The notes under the pieces: model-generated
Database searches by the model: none
Seen by the model: only the letters and a program-made list of their open reading frames with translations
What the model was told of the DNA's origin: nothing
In this document: positions 47,831-60,526 of the stretch, piece after piece
Layout: every line of letters starts with the position of its first letter
Numbering within the stretch: position 1 is the stretch's first letter
Program-made: the position numbers and the translations under genes
Source of the DNA: Forficula auricularia
Lineage: Eukaryota > Arthropoda > Insecta > Dermaptera > Forficulidae
DNA: 64,000 nt
Assembly: GCA_024734495.1 (NCBI GenBank)
Contig: JALMQS010000104.1
Span: forward strand, 434,001 to 498,000
Direction of reading: 5' to 3'

Positions 47831-49800
47831 CTCGCAATACTGTAAGTAATTCGCTCCGTTCAAATAATCAACCAAATTAAAATTTAAAAACCGAAACCAA
47901 CTACTAAAATTTAAAATAATATTATTAATAATATAAACCAATTCTAAATTATAGTGAAAAATGCAAGTTTTTACATTCTGATTATTTTTAAAACTTGATT
48001 GTTTTATTTTCTTGATTGAAAAAAAAACTGCATTTTTTTTCTAATTTGTTACTTTTTAATATTAATTCAATTCTTTTATTTTTAAAAAGTATTATTTTCT
48101 AATATAGCTTATCATGAAATTTTATTTTATCTATCTATTGTCTTTGAAAGTTTTGTTTAATATAGCTGTATTTTCCCTCCTTAAATATTGCTATATTAAT
48201 TCTTTTAATGTTTAGTTGCATATTTTATTTATTGAAATGTTTTTTAATTAGTTTTTAGTCTAACATAATTCTCTTTCAGCAGCGGATCTGTTGCCAACTG
48301 ATTTTTGCATATGTGTTTGTTCTTTGATTCCTTTCAGATTTTAAGCCATCAAAAGTTAAAAAAAACAAAACAGACATACAAATTTTGTTAAAACAAAACA
48401 ATCGTTCTTTGTGTGAATGAAAAACGTTAGAAAGTAAAACCAAAAGAGGCCGTGCAGGGTGGTGATTCCCTTTCCACTCTTGCTCCAAACTGCCCCTTGG
48501 AAAAACTGAGAAAGTCCTATCCGCCCTCGGAAGCTAGAAAACTTGGCGCTTCGGTACAAGCGCGGCATTTTGAAACTTTTTAAATACAAAAAACCCTCAT
48601 CCTCTCTCCTTTTTAGGATAATCATCACCTTACTCTCTCTACCTTTGTATTATACATTCATTAGCAAAATATCCCATTCTTTTATAATCTACAAGTATTG
48701 AGAATCGTGATGATCCACTTGACTAGACAACCTTTTTTTACTTTTAAAGTAATTTTATTAGGACTTTACTTATTTCATATTTATTTATTCCTATGAATAT
48801 ATATATATATACAATCTTCAAGAATCTGTATATTTTTATTGAACTTTACACAAAACAGAAAAAAAAAATTGAATTAATATTTCTCAAATAAAATTTACTA
48901 TCGTACTTTATTTATTCCAGTTTTAATTGATAAAGTTTAACCTTTTTTTAAATCCTTATTTAGGAATATTTTTTATTTTATTTAAAAAAAAGTATCTAGT
49001 TATATTATCATAATTCTCAATACCTTAAATAAATTATTAATTTAGGATTGATTTGATCAATAAAAGTTAGTTTATATCCCATATATTTACACATAGTTAT
49101 TTATATAAATATATAAATGTTTTCAAAAAAATTAATATTTTTAATTTTAAAGGAAAATAATTATTAAAATAATAATGTTTAATTCTCCCTTAAAAATTTC
49201 TACTTTTTCTCATACGTAATTATGTCCTTGCAAGTTGTTCAATATTTATAATATATTTAATTTTTTTTATAACATTTAAGAATATAGTACAATTCTAGCT
49301 GAATATAAAATTCAGAAAAAATCTAAATCTAGATAAAGAAATGAATAGAATTTAAGAATAATTAATTTCTTATTATAAGTTGAATTTGTTTATTACAAAA
49401 TGCCAGTGTGGGTTTTGTCAACTTTAGGTTTTTGCTCCACTTACCAAAAATTTTCTCTGCCTCACTTCGGTTTGTTTAACTTTCATTGGTCCTTGTCTCT
49501 TCCTCTAATGAATGATTACCTGTACCTTCATGATGAAAACCATGCAAAATTTATGTGCCGCGAATTTTTTCTGATAATATCTTGCTAATGATTTACAAAA
49601 TGAATAAGAGCTTGAGGGAACGGATGGCCAGGCGATTCGAGTCAAGGGAAACCTGTCGGATGGATGGAAGGATGCCAGTCAGCCAGCCCAGAAACGAAAC
49701 TACAGCCGAAACTATCTGCCTACCTACACGCCAAGGATATCGATCGACATTTCAAGCTTCTTTATAATAAATCATTCTAATATCATATTTGCGCCATTTT
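47831..49800 (+). other. Candidate 3' UTR region of Psi
   Basis: A donor-like GTAAGT at 47842 and an acceptor-like TCTCTTTCAG at 48279 would splice the 3' UTR just after the stop. 48280-48560 is less A+T rich than its surroundings and may be UTR exon. AATAAA near 49766-49771 and others could end the transcript. The reading frames here (49555-49767 on plus; 48276-48488 and 48356-48628 on minus) show no domain I recognise. Confidence 0.4.
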
Positions 49801-50711
49801 CAATAATATACTCGATTTAAGCAATATATTTTATTTTTTACTTTTTTTTAGTTATTAAAAGGTCGTCATTGAAGGTAAAATTAAAAAAAAAATTAACCCT
49901 CACTGAGCATTGAAAACCCATTTACAATGATGACAATGTTAAAATCTTTTTGTCAATATAAGATATTTTTATTTTTTAGAAATAACACCAATCTCATTAT
50001 ATTTTTATTAAATCATGTTTTTTTTTTGTTTTTTTTTATAAGAAAATGAAACAATCTTCGGATTGAAAGTTGAAAAAAAAAATATAAACTTTATAATTTA
50101 ATATTTTTATGTATATATTTGAAATTATATAAGAGGTATTTGTTGTTTTTTAATGATTCTTCCTTTATTTTTATTTTTATCTAATTTAGTTTACAATTCC
50201 TAAAAAAATATATGGAACAAAGATAAATTGATTCCATAATTAATAAATTTGTAATGATAACTATTCCAGATAAATTTAAAGCTCGTCGTTATTAAATGAA
50301 TGAATGGAATGATTGCTCTTTTTTATTCACTGAATGTTTCGGAAATTCTGGCTAATTAATAAAAAAAAAAAAAATTTGCTATAAAAATTTATCTGTTATA
50401 GTTATTCATATTTTCACAAGTACAATATGCATATAATGAAAAAAAAAGATCTTTTGTGTATTCATTTATTAAATGTTATGATAATGCTGCCAGACATTTC
50501 GATTTTGAACTCGAACTTAATTATTGCATTTGTCTCTTATTTCTCATCTCTCTTTACAATATGGATCTCTTTAGAGCCTCTCTTCCAAATTATTGCTTCA
50601 TATTATTTGTTTTAAGTTTTAAAAGTTTCAGCTGAATTCACCCAGATGAAAAAATAAATACCGTTTGCATTGAAGGGTAGTTTATTACAAAAATATTGAA
50701 TAAGCGCAGTT
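49801..50711. other. A+T-rich flank, nothing recognised
   Basis: Homopolymer-rich sequence (A and T runs near 49885, 50020, 50075 and 50360). No repeat arm or coding signal was seen. Confidence 0.5.
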
Positions 50712-51695
50712 TAAGGTAGTTGTTCCGCCAAATGGGTTTTCTTAGGATTTTTTTGAAATTTAGACAGATTATTATTTAAATACTTGTGCATCGATTGGTG
50801 GCAAAACGAAATTTATGAACAATACCGTTCCGGAGATATTTAATTTCAAAAATCGAGTTTTTCGGGCTCTTTAGCATTGCACTATACGGAATATCGGAAA
50901 ATTTACATACATATTTAATTATAATTAAGAAACCGTTCTTACCATTTTTATAAAAAACTAAACCAACATTAAGCAATAACCAATACATATTTTAAGACAA
51001 TTTTGATTCATAGTTACAACACAGTTTCTGACATAATAATGAAAAATTAAAATTGAAAGTAATGGAAGGCAGCCCAGAGGTAGTGAGGAAAGAAAAAATT
51101 AACACATATAAAATAAGGTGTAATTTATTGGAATCCTTCCTCCTTTCCTTTCAAACCGACGTTTCGGAGGATTTTTCCCTCCAGGGTTTCAAAGGGTCAA
51201 TGAATGAAACAAATAAAATGTTTCCTTCTTCTCTCCACAGTAGTGTTCAAAAACTTTCTTCATTTTTAACAAAAGGCATAGAAAAACAATTTTTTTTTCC
51301 CTTCTTTTCTTAATCAAAAATGTATAAAAAACAATTTGGCAACATCGCATTTATTCAACTAGCGAAGGATTTATAAAACGCGCATGCGCTAGATTTTTTA
51401 AAAATTATAATTTTCATAAGGTGTAACGTAGGCGTTGATTACATTTATTAAAAAATAACAAAACGATTTTTATAGAAATTTTTTACCTTTTAAAATGTAT
51501 TTTATCTGTTATTTTAATATAAAAATATTAAATCTCTTACAATGGTCCCATATTTGTCGAGCACGGGATTGGCTAGTAGTGGTACATAAACACCAAAAAG
51601 TTTTTGGCTTATGAACTATGAATCCTTTTGTCTCTTCTATATACTTACTCTAGCATTAACTTTTTGCTAGTATTTTCGCGAAACAACTACCTTAA
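50712..51695. mobile_element. TIR element, GGTAGTTGTTCC ends, copy B
   Basis: It starts TTTAAGGTAGTTGTT and ends GAAACAACTACCTTAA. Left and right portions match copy A (46322-47602). A foldback piece with ACCGACGTTTCGGAGG lies at 51060-51240. A conserved scrap near 51330 (GGCAACATCGCATTTATT) matches 47082 of copy A. Confidence 0.7.
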
Positions 51696-51792
51696 GAATT
51701 TACTTAGAGAAATAAGACATTAGTTAATATACCTACAAATCGCAGAAAAGAGCTCTTCCCTTCAGAATTAATATATATATTTACATGTATAT

Positions 51793-52001
51793 CAGTGGCG
51801 TGCGGTCCGTGGATGCAGTGCATCCCTAAAATTTTAAAACATCTATAGTATTTTTATACCATGGGTCATAAAAAAATGTTATGTTAAATTTGAAAAATTC
51901 TATGAAATTGGATGAAATTTGCAAAAAAAAAGCGAACAATAAAAGAAAATTAAAAAAAATGAAGGGTATTTTTTTGGTTTAAAAGTCAGCGTCCGCCACT
52001 G
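51793..52001. mobile_element. hAT-like MITE, CAGTGGCGTGCGGTCC ends
   Basis: TIRs CAGTGGCGTGCGGTCC and GCGTCCGCCACTG, with an exact 8-bp duplication ATGTATAT at 51785-51792 and 52002-52009. 209 bases. Confidence 0.85.
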
Positions 52002-52127
52002 ATGTATATATATATACATAAATTGTTTTTCATTTATAGATTATTACAAAAATAATATTTTCAACGAACTAGGTTTTTTTCATATATTTTTATTTATTTA
52101 TTTTTGAATTCAATTAATAGTTTTATT

Positions 52128-52530
52128 AGGTACTTACGTATTAACGGCACCGTAGCTACAGATTTGGTGGTTTTTAAGCGCCGCTACTGACGACGGATTC
52201 TTTTAGAAAATGAATATTAATTAAAAAATAATTAGTAAATACCCAAAAAAATTCGAACCTAATCGCCTAAAAACCAACCCGTAATGAAGTTATACGAGCC
52301 AAACTGAATATATCTTGACCTTCCAAAGTTTGTTCGGGAACCCATTTTTTTATCTAAATGAACCGAGATGATGAACCTATGAAAAGTTCTAAAAGTGAAA
52401 ATTGCCAACGCCCACTGGCGCTCACTTGAGACAATTTGAGACATCACAGTCCATAAACTCAATTTCAGTTCAAATTTGTAGTTTAAAATTTTATTTATAG
52501 CTGCGGTGGCGTTAATACGTAAGTACTTTT
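52128..52530. mobile_element. TIR element, TACTTACGTATTAACG ends
   Basis: GTACTTACGTATTAACGGCA at the left and its near-complement at 52500-52528 form TIRs of about 30 bases, continuing into CCGTAGCTA / TAGCTGCGG. The interior (about 340 bases) has no recognisable gene. Confidence 0.75.
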
Positions 52531-54064
52531 TATTATCTTATAAAAAAAATTGAATAAATAGGTGATAAAATTTCGAAGGAATTTTTCTTTGCGTATTTTT
52601 TTACTCGGTAAACAACTGTCAAGGATTAAAACATGGAAATTTTACATTCTTCTACAGTGTATTAAGGAACTTATTGAGCTGCTCGAGGCTCGGCTTCTCT
52701 CTCTTAAATCAGGCACTGGATATTTTTGATAAAAAATAACCATCGTGCTCGAATATTAACGTATCGAAATGTTGATTTTTTTATCAAAAATATCTAATCT
52801 GGGTTGTTTCAGTCGAAACTTTGAAACAAGTCTAATACTAGCTTCATTTTGAATGTTTGATACTATTGAATTAAATAAAACAGTAAATTTATCTCAATTC
52901 GCTTTGATGCGAGAGGGAGACTCTTAAGAGAGCCCAACACCACACCCCACTCGTCCTTAATTTGATTAAGCCCTTCGGGGGGGAAAACTGTCTCTTTCTG
53001 CAGCGAACAGCCGGAGGTTCTCTTCCTTTTTATTAAGTCTTCTTATTATCGCATATTATGTTTTGCTTCTGATTTTCTCGCACTGTTTTTTTATGGAAAT
53101 ATTGATCCGTTTTGATGCGATGGTTGTACCCGTTGTACCCCACAGGTTCAGGTTGGCTCTCAACATAATTCTGCTCTGATCAGAGATATTTTAAAATGTT
53201 ATTGATAAAGAAATTCTCATTGAAATTAGAAAGGGTTTTGTTTTAATCTCTTTAATGTTGATCTCAATTGATAATGATGACATGTCTTAAGGCAAAACAT
53301 TTGTATCGTAATAGTATTAGTCATAGGCCACCAGCAAATGACCGGTTGTGGGCATATATTGTTTTTATATATATAGACATATGATATATAAAATGATTAT
53401 ATATATATATGTTTTCAGATTGATCCTGTCGATTTCTTTATTTTTAATTTAATTTTAATTTTTAATATATTTTTTATTTTTGTTCTTAACCACTTGAAAA
53501 ACCTGGGTCAAATAGTTCATCTTTTTTCTTTATTTTCTCTTTTCTTTTATTCTCTTTTTCTCTAATTTGTCTTGGATGTTCCCTTCTGACAAAATGTCCA
53601 TTCTAGCTACAATCTTGAGATGAAATCTAGTGAATGATTGTGGGGCGTGGAGGATGAGGAGAATATGGATGAGGATGAGGATATTCACCTTCAGAGGAAG
53701 GAGGAATCGAGAGAGCCTTCAAGTCACCCGTTCAAAGCCAAGGTAATCAATCCGAGAGAAATATTTCTATCTACCCCTTTACTCAAGCCAAGATTACATT
53801 GCTAACCAAGCTATTTTTTATCTATATCCATGTGTGTTTTGACAAAACAAATTGATTTTTGCATTAATAAATACAAGGTGGTCTAATTTAATTTGATTGA
53901 TACTAAGTTGTTGATTCATCATCTCTCATCAAGCACGAATAACATTCGAAAGAAGAATAAAACGATTAAAAAGAAATGCAGATTGCTTAACGAATATTCT
54001 ATTTCTAATTTTGTATATTTTTAATCAGGGTTTTAAAATTAATTCTCTACTCACAATAATTTGT
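52531..54064. other. Flank with a possible purine-rich exon
   Basis: It is mostly A+T-rich. 53606-53743 is unusually purine-rich, reading in one frame M-D-E-D-E-D-I-H-L-Q-R-K-E-E-S-R, between TTCTAG at 53607 and AAG|GTAATC at 53741. It could be an alternative terminal or UTR exon. The frame closes about 47 codons after its ATG. The gene-scale meaning is unknown. Confidence 0.3.
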
Positions 54065-54450
54065 TTCGTGTTTTAAGGATATATTTATTTCCTCCTTAAG
54101 CTTAGTTCACATGGGGCGGAATTTCCCGCCTTTGTGTGAAACCAATGCTTTTAAATGAGGGGTGCATACAGGGCAGAAATTCCCGTGTCGGAAAATTCCG
54201 CCCCGTGTGAACTCAAATTAAATAAACGCCTCCTATCACAACTGCGATTATACAACTATTTCGTGTTTAAGGAACGTCTGATATATTTATTTCCTCTTTA
54301 AGCATAGTTCACACGTGGCGGAATTTCCCGCCTTTGTGTGCAACCAATGCTTTTAAATGAGGCTGTGCATACAGGGCAGAAAATTCCGCCCTTGTGAACT
54401 CAAACTTAATAAACGCCTCCTATAACAACTGCGATTATACAACTACTAAT
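54065..54450. repeat. Tandem pair of a 190-bp unit with inner TIRs
   Basis: Two units (54065-54260 and 54261-54450) share TATATTTATTTCCTC, TAGTTCACA, GGCGGAATTTCCCGCC and AAACGCCTCCTAT. In each, AGTTCACAYGGGGCGGAATT pairs with AATTCCGCCC ... GTGAACT, so the core is a short TIR element duplicated with its flank. Confidence 0.75.
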
Positions 54451-57400
54451 AAGGAAAAATAATCAATTCTAAGTCATTGGAAACGTTTCATTATTGTTGT
54501 TTCATTTCTTTTATGGACATTTTGTCAAATTTCATGTTTTTTGATGGTTCTTGATGGTTCCTATTTTACTTCCATTTGCATCATTCATTGTAAACATGTC
54601 TTTCCAACCTTTTGTTGTTTTTTATTTTTATTTCTTTATTTTTTTTACTTATAATTTTTCCCCAATGGATTCATTTTCTGTGCGATCGCCTATTTATTTA
54701 TTTATTTTTTTAATTTTTTCTCTTGATTGGTAATCTAAAAACCTAACAATGTTTAGAAATGATTCATATACATGTTTGATTTCTGTTTAGAATTCCATGC
54801 ACACATCACAAATCGTCCTCACGTAAGTTGATGTGTCGGACAACAACAACTACAACAACTCGTGTATCATTATCTTTTACCGATTGATTGATTTAATATG
54901 AAACTTTCTCTACGTATATATTTAAATATATTATTTAGCTATAGACGTATCTATTTTTCGGAATATGTTGGCTAACATTAATATATTATGCCATTATTTA
55001 TGTTTTGGAATATATTTATATAATATTTTTTTTTTTTTTTTAGGAATGGCCGTACAAATTTTTATTAATATATTATGCCTAAATCTAATCGAGTTTGTTC
55101 TAGTTCTTTTATGGGTTCATTGTTAAATCAAGAGAAAAATGATGCCAATCAATAATAATAGTAATGATATGAATTTGTCTTTAGAGCCTATTCTAGTGTT
55201 TGAAGGCGAGACATCATTAATCAGATGACTTGAGATAAAAAAAATTAAGAAATATATATATTCAAATATGTTATAAAACAAAGCAATTCGAAAGCTTTCA
55301 CGGGCAGGTGCTTAGCACCCACGACATTATCATAAAAATATTTTAAAACATTAAATAATATTCTTATTTCAAAATGAATAACTTGCTGTAATTCTGCACC
55401 TGCAAGCTATGCTCACTTTTATTTTATTTTTTATTTTGAGAGAAAAATAAGATTTCTATAGATATATTTTTTGCACTTTTTCATTCTCATTAAAATCATT
55501 AAGTAATTATTTAATAAAAGTGAGTATAATTGTTTTGTTTTTTAATTCCGTTCCGATTTATATAAACGTATATATAGGCACGTAACTAATTTCGTTCTGA
55601 GGAAACAAACATACATTTTGAACTAATTTTGCTGTTTTTTTTTACATTTTTATTAAAAAACCTAATTTTATATTGAAGCATCTGAAAAACATTTTATTGA
55701 GTGTTTTGTGCAGATAATTAAATACAAATCTTTATCAAAAATCCAGACGTTTTCATGATAAATTCTCCCCTGATCAATGGAAATTTCAAAAAAAAAAGTT
55801 GCTTTAAAGAGAAATTATAAAGCAACTATAAACAAATAAATATTTTGAAAATAGACAATGATACACATTGTCTTGGAGATAAAATAAAATACCTTGATAA
55901 TATTAACGAAAATTTTTTAGAGAAAATACTTTTTCGTAAATATTTTTTTTTTTTACCCCCTTGGCATCGGGAACTAAATCCCCATTTAGCCAGTAATCAC
56001 AGATTACTTAAGCATAAGTAAGCCATGAGAATAATAATTTAAAAATATATAGCCTTAAGACGGGCAGGAAAACTATACAAAATAAACTATATTGAATAAA
56101 GAGAAAAGAAGATTTATACCATTGGTAAACTATGTTTGAAGGATAAACAATTCGTAGCCTTAACCATGCAAAAACCACTCTAAAACAATTGAGCTATTTG
56201 AAATAAAACGAAGAATAGGTTTATAACAAAATAAATAAATAAACTATATGATATAAAAGAAACAAATATCTAAAATTGAATATATTAATATAAATAATTT
56301 CTAAATCATTAAAACTCCCTAGTGATCATTGGATTATAATTGGAAGCCAATGGATATATTATTTTTATTCAAGGAAATTTCATCTGTACGATTGTCTATT
56401 TTCAAAATATTTGTTTTATTTTATCATTTCTTTTTAAAGCAACTATTTTTTCAAATTTACTTTAATAAAGGAAGAATTTATCCTGAAACGTCCGCATTTT
56501 TATTTAGTAAACGTTTTTAGATTTCTTTATAAAAGATTTGTATTTGTGTATAGAAGCAACTATAGGTATCGATCCTAAGAATTTACCATTAGAAAAGTAT
56601 CGTTCGAAACAACCTAAATTAATCATTTGATGCGAGTTCTATTGATAAACATCTCAACCACCAAGACAAACTTCATATGTATTATGACTCCTTATTGTGC
56701 TAGCTGATTCACAACACTAGTGATTTAGCTCCGTTTTTTTCAACTTGATAATTCTAATTATCTCATTTTTGTGTGGGCATCCCCAAAATATTTTTTCAGT
56801 TATGAGTTATGAATAGATCCGAAATTAAATATCGATATCTTGGGGGGAAATTTACTACCTACTATCTTTTATAAAACAAAACAAAAATGAAATGAAATAT
56901 GTATTATGACTCTTGTACTAGCTGATTCACAACACTAGTGATTTAGCTCCGTTTTAAATTTTCCAATTTTTCTAATGAAACCCTTTCGGGTAACAAGTTT
57001 TTTTTCTTTTTTTTTAGTACTTTATAAATATTAATGTAATGATAGAATATTTTTTCTCCTTTTGTCTCCTTTGCTATTTGTTTTATAGTCTCTGTGATTA
57101 TTAAAGAGGTTTATTGAGTTCGAATTAAGAGTCACTCTGATGCATAGCTCTGGCAATGTTCTAAAATATAGCACCGTGTTGGTTGTTTCTGCTACTTCAG
57201 GATTTCTTTCCCCTTGTATCTGCTCTCTCTGTTTCCAAACAAACTTAATATTCGCTTAGTTGAGAATTCTTTTATTATCATGGTGAACTACATATATTAT
57301 TATTAGTATTTTTTCCGAAATTCTTGTGGAAGCATCGTTCTATTGGTAAGTAAAATACTTGTATATCTAAATATACTTTATTTTTATTTATTTATTTATT

Positions 57401-58849
57401 TTTATTAAAACTTATCCAGCTTTTTATTCAAATTTCATTCACTGATTGATTTTGTTTTTTTTTCCTCTGTATTCACCAAATTGTATTTTTCCTCCTTTGG
57501 CTCTAAAGTCAAATTTATTATTCATACTTTTCAAATTTTTTAATTAAATTAAAAAATGAAACTTAGTGCTCTAAATTGGTATCATTTTTGTTCGTTTTGT
57601 TTATTTATTTATTTTGTTATTGATTTGTTTCTTTTATTATTATTATTATTGTTTTGTTTTGTCATTCTAAAGACGATTTTCAGCAACATTTTCAGAGAGT
57701 TTATAGGGGGAGGAAGGGATAAAAATTGACACCAAGGCAAGTTTTGAGCTCATTCGATTATCTATATTTTTCTTTTTTTTTCTTTGACTAATTTAGAAAT
57801 CTTCCATCCAAGGTGTTTATCCGCTTTTTGTTTGATCTTTGTCTTTTATATATATTTCACTGTATCTTTATTACTGAATTTTTACTCCAAACTTAACACT
57901 TGGCTTTATTTTTGACCCAATTGTTTTTTTAAACATGTAAATATTGGAACATTGTCTAAAAAAGATATTTATAAAATAAAATATACTCTAACTAAATAAT
58001 CGGCTTTTTTTATATTAAATAAATATATATACATATAATCTATTACATCGGCGTATTTTATTAGATTAGTCACTGTAATTAATTGGCATTATCAAATTGA
58101 AATATTTATTATTTGTCTTATCATCTCATTTTCATCTAAAAAGAAACTTAAAGGTAAGTTGATTTTTAATTATTTTTTTAAAGAAAAACATTGAAATAAG
58201 AAAACAAAAAAGATGTGGTGAGCAACCTGCGGACAAAATAAATAAATAATTTTCGAAATGACCATGTTTTTTCAATATTGGCAATTTAGTAAAAAGTAGT
58301 ATAAAATTTAATAACAAGTAAAAGTAAAGTGATTTTCTCTAAAGTAGTTGAATGTATGAGCTGAACTTTTGTTACGTATTGCCATTTTTTCTTTTTATAA
58401 AAATTTAAAATGGCATATTTTGCTTCCCCAATATTTATATTTATTTTCGGCTTCTGGTAAAGCAGATGATGATTTACTATTTGCAAAAGCCAGATTTCTC
58501 AATGATACCATACATGTTCATAGTGCTAGTCCGGCCCCTCGCAAAATATAATTTTAGGCTCTCAAAAAAAAGCTTATAAATGTATGACATGTTAAATGTT
58601 CAGGTGCATGTATTAGTAAAATTATAATTTAAATGAAAAAAATTTAAATTTGTTTCATTTTCAGATTTTAAATAAATATGTCATGGTGTTTGTTCTGGCG
58701 TGATAAAATCAATAATCCTCTTAAACTCTCTTATCCGAATTGCAAGCTTTTCCAACAGATTGCACCTTTTTGGTACATCATGCATCAATATCAAGGTGGT
58801 GAGGGAGGCTAAATTGTTGCAAAATTAGCATTAAATGATAAAAATACAC
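54451..58849. other. A+T-rich flank, no gene recognised
   Basis: No coding sequence is supported. A short direct duplication exists at 56675-56740 and 56898-56955 (GCTGATTCACAACACTAGTG). There are TA, ATTT and TTA microsatellites, for example near 57385 and 57640. ORFs at 54551, 56329, 58132 and 58286-58551 are Phe/Ile/Lys-rich chance frames. Confidence 0.5.
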
Positions 58850-59080
58850 AACTTTTAAGGAGTTAAGTGTTGGTTCTAGGTGAAACATTTTAATATAATA
58901 ATAAAACTTAGAAAGATGCGTGGTAGGTTTCACAAAAGAAGAAATAAAACAAAATTGAGTTTTGAATTTTCAAAACATTTTTCTTTGCCTCCTGATGATG
59001 GACTCACCCCCGAAATATATCGAATTCAAAACTCAATTTTTTTTTATTTCTTTTTTCTTTTTCCTCAAGTTTTATTATTA
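58850..59080. repeat. Foldback element, second copy of the one at 29840-30110
   Basis: It starts ACTTTTAAGGAGTTAAGTGT and shares GGTTCTAGGTGAAACATTTT, GGTAGGTTTCACAAAAG and CCCCGAAATATATCG with the intron-4 copy. Confidence 0.75.
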
Positions 59081-60004
59081 TATAAAAATAAAGACTCAAA
59101 TTTTATAACTTGAACAATATAGAATCTAAGAAATTTGCACAAATAGTAAGTACTTAGCATTTATTTCAAAATTATTTTTGAAAATTTTAAACTTTCAAAG
59201 GCAGTTCTAATAAGAAGAAATTATTATAAAAAAAAATTAATTCTCATAGCTCACAAGTCTTTGAACTGAGAATTTCCAGCAAAACTTAAATTTCCATAGG
59301 GGAAGTCGCTAAATTTTTAACAAAATACATTTTAAATAGCACAAAATATTCATCTATAAATGTAAAAGAAGAACTGAAATACTACAAAAGACCCAAAATC
59401 AAAATGCAACTTTAAAATAGAAATACTACTAGAAAATCATAAGATGGTGTCATCAATTTGAATCTATTACCATCGGCAAATTAATATCTTTCATATAAAA
59501 TAGAAATAGGTTGAAAGAGCAGTAAACAAAAATAAAAAAATAAAAGCACTCTTAACGTACTCAATCAGGTTGAGATCCTGGTCTATGTGCAGTGGCCTAC
59601 CAAGGGTGAAACACAACCCAAAATTAACACTTTAATGACAGTAATATAATCAATGACAACAAACTTTAAAATTCAAACAGCATTCTAGCTTTAGATAAAT
59701 GAAATATAAAAAAAAAATTGTCTTCGTAGTGCTTCTCCAAGATTTGCCCACTTCGCTACATCAGTCTCATGATACTTGGGATTAGAATTTGCAACTTTAT
59801 TAGAAGATTTTAATCAATATCCCCCTGCTAAGATTTTTTTTCTGTTTTCAAAGCAATCATTAAACAAGAATCAATTAGTTTCATCAATTATATAGTAACT
59901 AGCCTCTTTAATAGAAAACAAGAGTTATAATATTAGTTAGTGATAGGTAAATTACAAACATATTCACACAGAAAGTAATGAATATAATATTTTTTCTTAA
60001 AAAT
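59081..60004. other. A+T-rich flank, nothing recognised
   Basis: No gene or clear repeat was seen. A short segment near 59560-59620 (CTCAATCAGGTTGAGATC) forms a small hairpin. Confidence 0.45.
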
Positions 60005-60100
60005 AATTTAGATGTAGAAATTGAAGAAGAGGTCTCTGTTAGTGATTATTATTTTATTTTAGCGAGTCTTGTCCTCCAATTTCTACATCTAAATTAAAAA
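60005..60100. repeat. Short foldback, TAGATGTAGAAATTG arms
   Basis: AATTTAGATGTAGAAATTG at 60005 pairs with CAATTTCTACATCTAAATT near 60079-60097. It is related to 85-120. Confidence 0.7.
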
Positions 60101-60526
60101 TTATCTTTATGAATTATAAACATAGAAGACGTCAGTATTTTTGATTACAACTATAATTAAAAAAAAATTTTAATCCATGCAAGTAATCTGGATCTCAGCA
60201 TGCTGGCCAATTTCACTGGATCGTCCAACCCGTAGGAATAGATTAAGATAATCTAGATCAGCACTTCCTAACCATTTTTTCTCTCGTTTATTAGATTTTT
60301 CATTTTATGACTACCCCCACTCCTCTTATCCCAATACATCACTAAAAAAAAAAAAAATCAAATGAAGCTCATAATAAAAACTACCAAACTTCGGTCTTTA
60401 ATAAAATACTAGCTAGTTTTTTATTTGAAAAAATTTATGTATTTCGTTAAATATTAAATTGTAAAAAAAACGCCATTATTATATAATTATTACCTACTAC
60501 ATATATGTAGGGAACTGCCTCTCTAG

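Larger units (their letters stand above)
44258..47720 (+). other. Intron 9 (about 3.5 kb)
   Basis: It holds hAT-like MITEs (44497-44637, 44678-45021), foldbacks (45761-45965, 45980-46220) and a TIR element (46322-47602) carrying an R2-like endonuclease fragment. 45030-45760 shows no gene; its TGGAGGGGCCATCC region near 45487 looks like a retroelement 3' end with an A-run at 45548. Confidence 0.75.

Noticed and set aside
46746..47240. Plus-strand 164-codon frame (and 46784-47104)
   Set aside because: The minus strand carries the recognisable endonuclease motifs. The plus frames have no domain and are shadows.
49555..49767. 70-codon frame downstream of Psi
   Set aside because: It is somewhat less A+T-rich than its neighbours, but has no recognisable domain or splice sites. 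It is more likely 3' UTR.
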